From Candidatus Poribacteria bacterium (GTDB lineage Bacteria; Poribacteria; WGA-4E; UBA9662), in NCBI GenBank assembly GCA_002729015.1, contig PBVO01000002.1, forward strand, positions 1 to 15,853: a stretch of 15,853 nucleotides of DNA, given 5' to 3'. The notes under the pieces are model-generated. The model had not been told where the DNA came from. It did not search any database and saw only the letters and a program-made list of their open reading frames with translations. Of the stretch, positions 7,151 through 12,685 are shown piece by piece. The translations under genes were made by a program, and so were the position numbers. Each line of letters opens with the position of its first letter. The first letter of the stretch is position 1.

Positions 7151-7697
7151 AACTTGTGGAAGATTTTGTGTATTCTTTTAGGTCAATAATTTGTGCAGCT
7201 AAAGGTTGAATCTTTATTCCCACCCCAGTAGAAGGATGGTTATAAGGAACAGCTTCAAACGAGATGCGACCAGTGGAGCCAGGTCCAATCTTGTCTACTC
7301 TCTTCTTCATCTCTTCAGACAATGGCTTGCCTTGAGCATCAAAGAGTGCAGGTGGAGTGTTCTCCCATACTGAGCCATCTTTTCTTTGACCTGATACCTT
7401 GCGTTTCATCTTGATATAGAAGACAGGCTCTCCTTCTATGTCGTCATAACCAAAGGAAGGAGGTGCTGACTTCCAATTCTTTTTGTTTGGATCAGCTTCT
7501 TTGCATTGTTTCTGGAAGCGAGTTAATAATCCTCCAAGCTGTTCTTCCATTTCACTAGCTTGATCGGCTGGGATAAGTGCAGTTACTTTCCACACTGCCT
7601 GTTCATACTTGGTGTCAGGTGTGACAAGCCATGCGTACTGATACTTACAAGTTGGTGTTGTGAGTTTGAGTCTTTCAAATTGTTGTGCAGAAGTCAT
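7065..7697 (-). CDS. Single-stranded DNA-binding protein (T7 gp2.5-like)
   Basis: The 210-aa protein lies between RNA polymerase and endonuclease I, where T7 carries gene 2.5 (232 aa). It has the alternating beta strands of an OB-fold core (YAWLVTPDTKYEQAVWKVTA, FYIKMKRKV, GRISFEAVPYNH) and ends in an acidic tail STEEDASDF with a terminal Phe. In T7 that tail contacts gp4 and the gp5 polymerase and controls DNA binding. It coats single strands at the fork and assists annealing and recombination. The start overlaps the polymerase stop codon as ATGA. The tail-coding DNA also encodes the N-terminus of endonuclease I. The gp2.5 assignment rests on length, tail and order. Confidence 0.88.
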   Translation of the reverse strand: MTSAQQFERLKLTTPTCKYQYAWLVTPDTKYEQAVWKVTALIPADQASEMEEQLGGLLTRFQKQCKEADPNKKNWKSAPPSFGYDDIEGEPVFYIKMKRKVSGQRKDGSVWENTPPALFDAQGKPLSEEMKKRVDKIGPGSTGRISFEAVPYNHPSTGVGIKIQPLAAQIIDLKEYTKSSTSYGFEATEGNFQGACEVSTSSTEEDASDF

Positions 7698-10051
7698 GTG
7701 ATGAAATAGTTAGAAGTTTGTACGGAAGTCAGATCAAGATCACCAAGCTCAGGCTTAGGTAATAGTTCATCCTTCCTTTGAATCTGTTGGGTGAGCTGTG
7801 TTGTGATTGCTGTGAACCAATCCCCTGAATACATATCAGAGAATGATTGCCTAACTGCATCCCTTAGCTTGCTCATTTCTGAGGGAGTAGTGGCAAAGCA
7901 ATCGTGTACCCCACCTATATTCTTGACACCTAGAGCTATTGCTTTGAGTGTCGAGAATGACATGTGACTTGAGTCAAATGAGTGGACTACATTCGGGCTA
8001 AGTGCATTAGCCATCCGACCTGAATCAAGATCGTCTTGATCTATATTTGTTCTGATGTCCATGTGAACGTCAGATAAATACTTGAGTCGGATGCGTGTTT
8101 GCTTGACGTTCTTGTACTCCTGATGAACTAACAAACCTGATGGTGTTGTCCACTCAAGAGGGATGTTGTCCTTACCAGCAAGACGACCAAGTTTTCTGAA
8201 CCACTCCATTGCTTTGACGGCTGGGTTAATCAAAGCTGTTGTCTCTTTATGTAAGAGCTGTGCCATGAAGTGCATGGTTGTCATGGCTCCAGGTTTAGTA
8301 GTCCATGTTTTACCAGCGAATAGATCTTTCGATCTCTTCTGAGCCCAGTCATAACAGTAGTAGTAGAAGGCAGTAGATGTAGCTGAGTAAGGACTAGTCA
8401 TCACGCACGGTTTGGCGAGCGACCTATCTGGCTCAAGCATTAACCACTTCCTTGCTCGTGGATCTTCACTCTTTCTCAATTTCTTAAGGACACTGGTCAT
8501 TACTTCGGAGTAAATATCCTGTGGCCTATCACTTGAGATGAGGTTGACTGATCTGCCCATGTCCTCTGACTTGAGGAGGGCTGCATAATGTTGGATACCT
8601 GAGCACGTGCAGTCCAGCATTATGGGCAGGGTGCATTGATAACCCCAGCCATGTTGTTTGAACTCTTTATAAGTACGAGCGAAAGCAAGAAAGCACCAAG
8701 GCTTATCAGCTCTCATCCAAAACTCAGAGTTCAACCACGGGTCATTACCTGCCCCAGTAATTAATTGTTCATGCTCTAGTACCCAGTCAACACGAGTCTG
8801 CCAATCTGATTTACCTAATCCATAGAGGTTAGCCCCATGTATTCGTAACCAATTGAGTTCCTCTTCTGTGTTGATAGGTGTGCCTTCAGCAAATAAGAGA
8901 AGCGACCTTGATACATCATTACCTTGTGGGTTGAGATAAGGAGGGCGGTAATAGTAACGACCTCTGAAATCAAGGGACATAGGGAAATAAAATTTCTCTT
9001 CATCCTTGAATCTGCGTGCAACCCATAAGGTTTTAGCTTGACCTATGCGTGCGCCTTTGGTCTTGTCATTTCTCTCATGTATTTGCTTAGCTCTTTTCCT
9101 CCACTTGAATACACCTGGATCGTCTTCATCTAAGTGCTTAGGAAATGGAGGGACAGGCCATCCATCTCTAGGAAATAAGCACCCAATTTCTAGGTTGTTG
9201 TCATAAGCATGTTCAACCTGATCAAGCATCCAGTTATTAACCATCCAAGCTACTGATTGATGGACATTTGCTGCCTTGATAAAAGGTTCATCACCTTTAC
9301 AGTTCTTAGCTACGAGTTCATCATTACTCTTCAGTAATTTGAGGGGTAATTTGTAGTACCCACCATCAGGCCAAGGTCTAGGTTCAATCACCATCGGTAG
9401 ATAGTTAGGTGTCATCAATTCTTGTTGTGCTTTAACATCCTTAATCCATGCCATGCACTCATCGGTTGCTTTAACTACCCGTCTTGCAGGTTTATAACCG
9501 TGGTCCTTGACGATTTGAATTAAGCCTGTCTCTTTAGCAATCAACTCAATAAGAAATACACCTGATGCCATCTTTTCCTTGGGCTGCCAGTTATCAGTCC
9601 ACTTCATGTGTCTGATGGCTGCCATCTTGTGTGCTTTACGATTACGACCACGCTTGAATTTAATTAGTTCATCTTTCGATGCACGATCAAGCATGGTTTC
9701 AATCCAAAGCTTGTCTGCTAAGTCCATAGCTACTGAGTGCAGCGTTGGACATGAGCTAAGACTGTCGATAACAGTGCGAAGTGAACACGCTGCTACCTGT
9801 TGAGGTGGTAGGTGAATGATCGGAGAGAGCAAAGCAAAAGATCTACCTGCTACTCCCTTCTCTATTTTCTTTCTGATAGCTCGGAGATGGATAACTATCT
9901 GATCTATTCCATGTGCAGTGAGAGCTTCACCCCACTTGGAAAGGGACTCCATCTGTCCTCGCTTGCGTATGTTGGAGAGAAGTCTCACTCGATCGCAACC
10001 AAGCGTAAGCATCTCGTCCTCGTGAGCAAGCTCGTCTTGCAGGGTCTTCAT
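7694..10051 (-). CDS. Single-subunit DNA-directed RNA polymerase (T7 gp1-like)
   Basis: The 785-aa protein has the catalytic motifs of T7 RNA polymerase: SLDFRGRYYYRPPYLNPQGN (359-378), motif A with D480 in MLDCTCSGIQH, the O-helix RSLAKPCVMTSPY with K547 and Y555, and motif C HDCFATTP with D717. It transcribes phage middle and late genes from its own promoters. It is about 100 residues shorter than T7 gp1 (883 aa), mainly in the N-terminal domain. The specificity loop keeps T7 R746 (R653 in QTRIRL) but has R655, H663 and D665 where T7 has N748, R756 and Q758, so its promoter should differ from the T7 consensus. The C-terminus is NYFIT instead of DFAFA. A 36-nt gap with no clear Shine-Dalgarno sequence precedes the ATG. 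Confidence 0.97.
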   Translation of the reverse strand: MKTLQDELAHEDEMLTLGCDRVRLLSNIRKRGQMESLSKWGEALTAHGIDQIVIHLRAIRKKIEKGVAGRSFALLSPIIHLPPQQVAACSLRTVIDSLSSCPTLHSVAMDLADKLWIETMLDRASKDELIKFKRGRNRKAHKMAAIRHMKWTDNWQPKEKMASGVFLIELIAKETGLIQIVKDHGYKPARRVVKATDECMAWIKDVKAQQELMTPNYLPMVIEPRPWPDGGYYKLPLKLLKSNDELVAKNCKGDEPFIKAANVHQSVAWMVNNWMLDQVEHAYDNNLEIGCLFPRDGWPVPPFPKHLDEDDPGVFKWRKRAKQIHERNDKTKGARIGQAKTLWVARRFKDEEKFYFPMSLDFRGRYYYRPPYLNPQGNDVSRSLLLFAEGTPINTEEELNWLRIHGANLYGLGKSDWQTRVDWVLEHEQLITGAGNDPWLNSEFWMRADKPWCFLAFARTYKEFKQHGWGYQCTLPIMLDCTCSGIQHYAALLKSEDMGRSVNLISSDRPQDIYSEVMTSVLKKLRKSEDPRARKWLMLEPDRSLAKPCVMTSPYSATSTAFYYYCYDWAQKRSKDLFAGKTWTTKPGAMTTMHFMAQLLHKETTALINPAVKAMEWFRKLGRLAGKDNIPLEWTTPSGLLVHQEYKNVKQTRIRLKYLSDVHMDIRTNIDQDDLDSGRMANALSPNVVHSFDSSHMSFSTLKAIALGVKNIGGVHDCFATTPSEMSKLRDAVRQSFSDMYSGDWFTAITTQLTQQIQRKDELLPKPELGDLDLTSVQTSNYFIT

Positions 10052-10087
10052 CGGAATACCAAAGTAATTCTCGGAATCTGACTGTCA

Positions 10088-10318
10088 CTACGTCTTAGTA
10101 CTGGAATAGAGAGCGAATTCTCTAGCCCAATTTGCAGACAACCATTCTCCAATCATTGTTCTATTCAATTCAGAGATGCCAACGTCTTTAGCTTCTGCTA
10201 ATTGAACGACCATCTCGTATTGAGTACGAGTAAGAGCACCTTGTAGCTTTACTAATGGAGAAGGTTCATGCTTAGGAGCTTGATACTCCTGTGTTTCTTG
10301 AGTAGTTTCTTCAGTCAT
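10088..10318 (-). CDS. Putative ribbon-helix-helix DNA-binding protein, 76 aa
   Basis: After an acidic, Gln/Thr-rich N-terminus (MTEETTQETQEYQAPKHEPS), the protein carries LQGALTRTQYEMVVQLAEAK then DVGISELNRTMIGEWLS. This has the shape of a CopG/Arc-type ribbon-helix-helix: a short strand, helix A with QLAEAK, a turn with Gly-Ile-Ser, and helix B with the ELNRTMI pattern. Such proteins bind operators as dimers. Its position directly upstream of the RNA polymerase gene would suit an early transcription switch. The ATG at 10316-10318 overlaps the upstream stop as ATGACTGA and is preferred to a TTG ten codons earlier. The fold call is by eye and should be regarded as tentative; the coding call is firm. 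Confidence 0.72.
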   Translation of the reverse strand: MTEETTQETQEYQAPKHEPSPLVKLQGALTRTQYEMVVQLAEAKDVGISELNRTMIGEWLSANWAREFALYSSTKT

Positions 10319-10637
10319 GGAAATAGAATTTGCGTAAGGTTGATTCAATTAAAAGATTGTTGACTGTTGGTTCAGGAAATTCTTTTTTTAATAGACGTTG
10401 AAAATTCTTTTCCTCTATCTCTTTCCATGTTGCAGCCTCATCAGTTGGAGGCGAGTCAACAATCATTTGCCAATGCGTAGCTTCTTTAGGTATGTGTTCC
10501 CAGTTAGCTGACATTGACCAGTCACTCATGCGATAGAGAACATGGTCATCGTTGTTGGCATGTTTAGCGGTTGGTTTCTCTTTACTTAGAGGAACCCAAG
10601 GGTGATCGGACATGGTGGGTGGACATAAATTTTTCAT
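10311..10637 (-). CDS. DUF551-like protein
   Basis: The 108-aa product has the layout of DUF551 proteins, small phage proteins of unknown function: an N-terminal WVPLSKEKP, a short strand HVLYR, a Trp-rich middle (MSDWSMSANW), and the diagnostic ATHWQMIVDSPP close to THWMPLPEPP. A helical extension of about 40 residues follows (ATWKEIEEKNFQRLLKKEF), ending KFYFHD. Two ATGs are possible, at 10637 and 10613; the conserved domain begins after both, so the start is uncertain. A 16-base hairpin (10641-10656) lies just upstream of the first ATG. The stop overlaps the ribbon-helix-helix gene start, suggesting co-translation. The family is inferred from the motif order. Confidence 0.7.
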   Translation of the reverse strand: MKNLCPPTMSDHPWVPLSKEKPTAKHANNDDHVLYRMSDWSMSANWEHIPKEATHWQMIVDSPPTDEAATWKEIEEKNFQRLLKKEFPEPTVNNLLIESTLRKFYFHD

Positions 10638-10710
10638 GGAGGCCTGTATATAGGCCGTGTTGTGGATGATCAGGAAGGTAACGCTCGTCCCATATATAGA
10701 GGGCGTTCAT
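10582..10710 (-). CDS. Putative 42-aa early protein
   Basis: An ORF from the ATG 10708-10710 encodes MNALYIWDERYLPDHPQHGL followed by YTGLHEKFMSTHHVRSPLGS. The aromatic-rich, low-redundancy composition looks protein-like rather than random. It begins 6 nt after the stop of the 59-aa gene and its tail overlaps the DUF551-like gene by about 55 nt, or 32 nt if that gene starts at its second ATG. AGAGG abuts the ATG, too close for an ideal ribosome binding site; GGAG lies 10 nt away. The alternative is a 78-nt spacer with two hairpins (AACGC/GCGTT at 10680-10707, GGCCT/AGGCC at 10641-10656). No function is recognised. Confidence 0.42.
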   Translation of the reverse strand: MNALYIWDERYLPDHPQHGLYTGLHEKFMSTHHVRSPLGSSK

Positions 10711-10715
10711 CCTCT

Positions 10716-10895
10716 TCACTCTCCACTCGTTTTCTCTGATCCAGTTTCGGTCCATTGCTTAGGAGGATTCTTTAGTACATGCCTAGCGAAGTCACAATAA
10801 GCAACGGCATGTTGTGTATTTGGATGGTTTCCGAGGCTTTCACTCCACTCTCTAAAGAGGTCGTAAAGCTCACGGTTCCTGGCGTACTCACTCAT
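10716..10895 (-). CDS. Hypothetical early protein, 59 aa
   Basis: The product starts MSEYARNRELYDLFREWSES and contains HAVAYCDFARHVLKNPPKQW. It is helical, soluble and charged. The start at 10895 is chosen over an in-frame ATG nine codons upstream because the longer version would begin inside a terminator stem and add the odd peptide MHLFFYALP read through the T-tract. The ribosome binding site is weak. The gene follows an intrinsic terminator, so its expression may need read-through or a separate promoter; a candidate motif is at 10951-10970. No family recognised. Confidence 0.6.
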   Translation of the reverse strand: MSEYARNRELYDLFREWSESLGNHPNTQHAVAYCDFARHVLKNPPKQWTETGSEKTSGE

Positions 10896-10906
10896 AGGTA
10901 GTGCAT

Positions 10907-10952
10907 AAAAAAAGAGGTGCATGAAGCCTTAAGTATGGTTCAGATACACCTC
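10907..10952 (-). terminator. Intrinsic terminator
   Basis: On the minus strand GAGGTG (10952-10947) pairs with CACCTC (10919-10914). The stem extends with a U-G pair, two A-U pairs, a 2-nt bulge and GAA/TTC, and is followed by seven T residues (10913-10907). It sits between the 48-aa membrane peptide gene and the 59-aa gene. Confidence 0.7.
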
Positions 10953-10970
10953 TAGGATTCCTATATGATA
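10951..10970 (-). promoter_or_regulatory. Candidate regulatory motif shared with the capsid spacer
   Basis: The minus strand reads TATCATATAGGAATCCTAGA, close to the motif at 822-840 with one indel. It lies in the spacer after the 48-aa gene and just ahead of the terminator at 10907-10952. It contains CATATAGG, loosely like the initiation core of T7-type promoters. Weakly supported. Confidence 0.25.
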
Positions 10971-10977
10971 CATATTG

Positions 10978-11124
10978 TTATCTTATAGGGTGAACAGGGG
11001 TACTAGGTTGGTTCTGTCTCATCTGTCTCATCTCTATCAATAATCCTAAAGAGAAGAACAATAGAAGGTAAATCATCAGAGACTTAAAGACATCCCACTT
11101 AGAAGGGACATAAGGTGATCGCAT
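10978..11124 (-). CDS. Small single-pass membrane protein, 48 aa
   Basis: An ORF from the ATG 11122-11124 encodes MRSPYVPSKWDVFKSLMIYL followed by LLFFSLGLLIEMRQMRQNQP and STPVHPIR. Residues about 15-31 (SLMIYLLLFFSLGLLIE) form one hydrophobic membrane helix flanked by basic residues. AGGGGG lies 3 nt before the ATG and can serve as the ribosome binding site. The gene follows the 58-aa ORF after only 7 nt, so the two are likely co-expressed. Early membrane peptides in T7-like phages often act on the host envelope or exclude other phages, but nothing here shows a specific role. Confidence 0.58.
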   Translation of the reverse strand: MRSPYVPSKWDVFKSLMIYLLLFFSLGLLIEMRQMRQNQPSTPVHPIR

Positions 11125-11126
11125 TG

Positions 11127-11149
11127 GCCCCCTATAGGTAGTCCTCTTC
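11127..11149 (-). promoter_or_regulatory. T7-promoter-like sequence, ambiguous
   Basis: The minus-strand 23-mer agrees with the T7 class III promoter at 16 of 23 positions, including GACT at -11 to -8 and CTATAGGG around the start. Against this, the same bases encode the last codons and TAG stop of the 58-aa ORF (GAC TAC CTA TAG), the following Gs can be the ribosome binding site of the next gene, and the polymerase specificity loop differs from T7. Initiation at 11132 would leave an 8-nt leader before the next ATG. It shares an 18-nt upstream segment (one mismatch) with 12906-12923. Confidence 0.35.
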
Positions 11150-11308
11150 ATATGTGGACAGTTTGTTTTTGTTAAAGCTGAAGCCTTTATATTCGGGCAT
11201 TGGATGCTGCCTAAATCTTTCTTCTAGTTCCTCGTCCGTAATCTCATGGTGGAACCACTTGTCTACATAATGAGCAGTGATGTCGGCTTCAATTTGTGGA
11301 TCGTTCAT
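11132..11308 (-). CDS. Hypothetical acidic early protein, 58 aa
   Basis: An ORF from the ATG 11306-11308 encodes MNDPQIEADITAHYVDKWFH, then HEITDEELEERFRQHPMPEY and a C-terminal part ending KLSTYEEDYL. It is acidic with a helical centre and looks like a genuine protein. AGGAG lies 10 nt upstream with GGAAG nearer the ATG, and the start overlaps the stop of the 26-aa ORF as ATGA. No family is recognised. The coding sequence covers most of a stretch that would otherwise be an unexplained gap of about 700 nt. Confidence 0.58.
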   Translation of the reverse strand: MNDPQIEADITAHYVDKWFHHEITDEELEERFRQHPMPEYKGFSFNKNKLSTYEEDYL

Positions 11309-11385
11309 CTTCCATAAGCTCCTATGTTTTTAAGAAGAATAAAAAGGAGGATGCTTACGCATCCCCAGATGATGAATGATTCCAT
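11305..11385 (-). CDS. Possible 26-aa membrane peptide
   Basis: The ORF encodes MESFIIWGCVSILLFILLKN then IGAYGR, essentially one membrane helix. It starts 2 nt after the stop of the 54-aa ORF and ends overlapping the next start (ATGA), the spacing expected of coupled genes. However, its DNA also contains a good hairpin followed by a T-tract (11341-11364), which could be the actual reason for the sequence. There is no clear Shine-Dalgarno site. Either reading, or both, is possible. Confidence 0.4.
   Translation of the reverse strand: MESFIIWGCVSILLFILLKNIGAYGR
11341..11364 (-). terminator. Intrinsic terminator-like hairpin
   Basis: Minus-strand GGATGC pairs with GCATCC around a GTAA (GNRA-type) tetraloop, followed by TCC and five T residues. 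It lies inside the possible 26-aa ORF and downstream of the 54-aa ORF. Confidence 0.5.
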
Positions 11386-11387
11386 AA

Positions 11388-11552
11388 TTATTCATTTGAA
11401 TTAGATAGTTCTTCTAGTGTTGTCTTTTGATTATTAGTTAGCCCGTTGTCTAGGTGTTGACCACCTTTTCTTAGGGCTTCACTAGGTGATGTTTTTTCAA
11501 GGTCGAATGACTCTGATTCACCGTTGCAATTGACAAAGGTAATAGAAGGCAT
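11388..11552 (-). CDS. Hypothetical early protein, 54 aa
   Basis: The product begins MPSITFVNCNGESESFDLEK and continues TSPSEALRKGGQHLDNGLTN, ending ELSNSNE. A short beta start followed by an acidic helical tail is likely. No family is recognised. Its ATG (11550-11552) is preceded by AGGTTCTACCAACT, a leader shared in form with the two 97-aa early genes (AGGTNNTACC, 10-13 nt before each ATG), which strongly supports the start. An intrinsic terminator lies only 24 nt upstream. Confidence 0.6.
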   Translation of the reverse strand: MPSITFVNCNGESESFDLEKTSPSEALRKGGQHLDNGLTNNQKTTLEELSNSNE

Positions 11553-11575
11553 AGTTGGTAGAACCTAACGTGTTT

Positions 11576-11599
11576 AAAAAATCCCTCAATTAAGAGGGA
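11576..11599 (-). terminator. Intrinsic terminator
   Basis: Minus-strand TCCCTC pairs with GAGGGA around the 6-nt loop TTAATT and is followed by six T residues (11581-11576). It lies downstream of the 97-aa gene at 11636-11929 and just after the hairpin at 11607-11627. Confidence 0.75.
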
Positions 11600-11606
11600 A
11601 GAGCTA

Positions 11607-11627
11607 GGTCAGGGCTTGAACCTGACC
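11607..11627 (-). other. tRNA T-arm-like stem-loop; possible attachment-site remnant
   Basis: The minus strand reads GGTCAGG, TTCAAGC, CCTGACC: a perfect 7-bp stem with a 7-nt loop that fits the tRNA T-loop consensus TTCRANN. An intrinsic terminator follows 8 nt later, as after many tRNA genes. No complete tRNA is present: no matching acceptor, D-arm or anticodon arm occurs upstream. Some cyanopodoviruses carry an attP copy of a host tRNA 3' end; this could be such a site, or simply a hairpin. Confidence 0.3.
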
Positions 11628-11635
11628 GCCCGCCT

Positions 11636-11929
11636 TTACGGATTAGCTTCTTGTTCAATATCAGCAATGAAGTAATAGTGATTGTGATCGTGACCCCGCC
11701 CCTTTAGAACAAATTTAAAATGTTCATTGAAGGGCCATGAATCTATAAGGGCCTGAGCTGCTCGCTCGTGGTTCTTATCAGAATCTAGGGCCGAATCATA
11801 GCCAACCGTCTTACTCCATTTCGTTTCACTGTCCCTTGTATGTGTAGCTTTAATTCTTGAGCCCCTGTAATCAGTAGGGCCAAGGTATTTAGTGACGATA
11901 CAAGGGCCAGTTAATGCTTCTAAATCCAT
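11636..11929 (-). CDS. Hypothetical early protein, 97 aa
   Basis: The product starts MDLEALTGPCIVTKYLGPTD and contains GSRIKATHTRDSETKWSKTV, then DKNHERAAQALIDSW, and ends HNHYYFIADIEQEANP. A beta-rich start, one helix (HERAAQALIDSW) and a final strand suggest a compact alpha/beta fold. It does not match a family I know. It is the second gene after the early promoter, where T7-like phages place host-takeover proteins, but no specific activity is visible. The ATG has the shared leader CTAGGTATTACCAGC. It is flanked by hairpins upstream (11953-11988) and by a T-arm-like hairpin and a terminator downstream. Confidence 0.78.
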   Translation of the reverse strand: MDLEALTGPCIVTKYLGPTDYRGSRIKATHTRDSETKWSKTVGYDSALDSDKNHERAAQALIDSWPFNEHFKFVLKGRGHDHNHYYFIADIEQEANP

Positions 11930-11952
11930 GCTGGTAATACCTAGCGAAATGT

Positions 11953-11988
11953 TGAGGGTGAGTCCCTCAGAGAGGCCCGAAGGCCTCT
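11953..11988 (-). other. Tandem hairpins in an early spacer, one with a UUCG tetraloop
   Basis: Two adjacent stem-loops lie between the two 97-aa genes. On the minus-strand transcript the first is AGAGGCC-TTCG-GGCCTCT (11988-11971), a 7-bp stem closed by the very stable cUUCGg loop. The second is TGAGGG-ACTCA-CCCTCA (11969-11953). Neither is followed by a T-tract, so they are more likely processing or stability elements than terminators. Confidence 0.6.
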
Positions 11989-11997
11989 GGGAGAGAG

Positions 11998-12291
11998 TCA
12001 GTTCAAGACTGGTTTTCTTAGCTCGGCATATCCTTCTTTAACCCATCGGATCAAAGATTGATAACCGCACCGTGCGTCCTTGAAAAATAAAGGACGCTCA
12101 ACCATATCTTTCTTAACCCGTGGCATGATGAACCGTTTCTGAACATCACCCCAGGTCAGCTCGGATTCACAGTTGGCAACTGCTCGGAGCTCTGCAACTT
12201 GGGCTTGTGATTCAATCAATGCAGCGTGCATTTCTGCCAGCTTCCAGACCTTATTTGTGGCTGGGTTGATTTCCTTGAAGCGTGTTGCCAT
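11998..12291 (-). CDS. First early gene product, hypothetical, 97 aa
   Basis: This is the first gene downstream of the early promoter. The product starts MATRFKEINPATNKVWKLAE, continues as a long helix (MHAALIESQAQVAELRAVAN), then has WGDVQKRFIMPRVKKDMVER and YQSLIRWVKEGYAELRKP. It is basic and mainly helical, with many aromatic residues in the second half. I do not recognise a family; in T7 this position holds the anti-restriction protein 0.3, but that is an acidic DNA mimic and this protein is not. The ATG follows the shared leader CAGGTACTACCGAC. A UUCG-type hairpin lies 28 nt further upstream. Confidence 0.78.
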   Translation of the reverse strand: MATRFKEINPATNKVWKLAEMHAALIESQAQVAELRAVANCESELTWGDVQKRFIMPRVKKDMVERPLFFKDARCGYQSLIRWVKEGYAELRKPVLN

Positions 12292-12319
12292 GTCGGTAGT
12301 ACCTGACTAGGTGGACAGT

Positions 12320-12337
12320 TGAAGGGCGAACCCTTCA
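12320..12337 (-). other. UUCG-loop hairpin upstream of the first early gene
   Basis: Minus-strand TGAAGGG pairs with CCCTTCA around TTCG, a 7-bp stem. No T-tract follows. Its loop and position match the UUCG hairpin at 11971-11988 upstream of the next early gene. Confidence 0.55.
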
Positions 12338-12685
12338 GAGGATTCTCAAGGCTGGTGCAATCCATACAGCAATAGAAACTCATTTGAAACTTGGCTTTGA
12401 GATAGGGACAAACCTACATTCATCTCTTGCTCTGCAAACTCTGTCTAGTGCATGGAGATTTCAACTCACTTGAAAATCCTGTGAAGGATTCAACTATTAA
12501 TTGTCGAGGTTCGGAATGGTTGCCCCTGCGTATTAGCTGCAAGCTGGGGCGGTACTGCGGAACTGCTCGCCTAATGAACCGAGCCTCATACCGTGCATGT
12601 CACTTGATTAGAGCTCAAGTCAGTAGGCCCCTGTTGATTAAGGCTCAACTAGTCAAAGCCTGAGAGAGTCTTACAAGACCCCTCA
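12338..12685 (-). ncRNA. Structured non-coding 5' leader of the early transcript
   Basis: About 350 nt between the predicted early start site (near 12685) and the first gene hold no convincing coding sequence on either strand. They do hold repeated stem-loops. Two similar hairpins (12602-12620 and 12633-12649) share TTGATTANNGCTCAA exactly 30 nt apart. A nine-base outer stem with one mismatch (12506-12514 with 12579-12587) encloses a GCCCC/GGGGC stem (12522-12526 with 12546-12550) with an AGCT/AGCT inner stem. A further hairpin AATCCT/AGGATT is at 12475-12490. This could be a regulatory leader or a stable small RNA. It matches no RNA family I know. Confidence 0.4.

Noticed and set aside
11530..11536. 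TTGACA on the plus strand
   Set aside because: No -10 element at proper spacing, and it lies inside a minus-strand small gene.
12346..12423. 25-codon ORF on the minus strand starting MNVGLSLSQSQ
   Set aside because: It has only a weak purine stretch upstream, no conserved leader of the AGGTNNTACC type, and lies in the structured leader; too little support to call.
12512..12545. TAATACG on the minus strand, as in the T7 promoter start
   Set aside because: The rest of the T7 promoter (CACTATAGGG) does not follow; chance match inside a hairpin.
12427..12663. 78-codon open frame on the plus strand
   Set aside because: It lies across the structured early leader, has no ribosome binding site and an unconvincing composition; the hairpins explain the sequence better.
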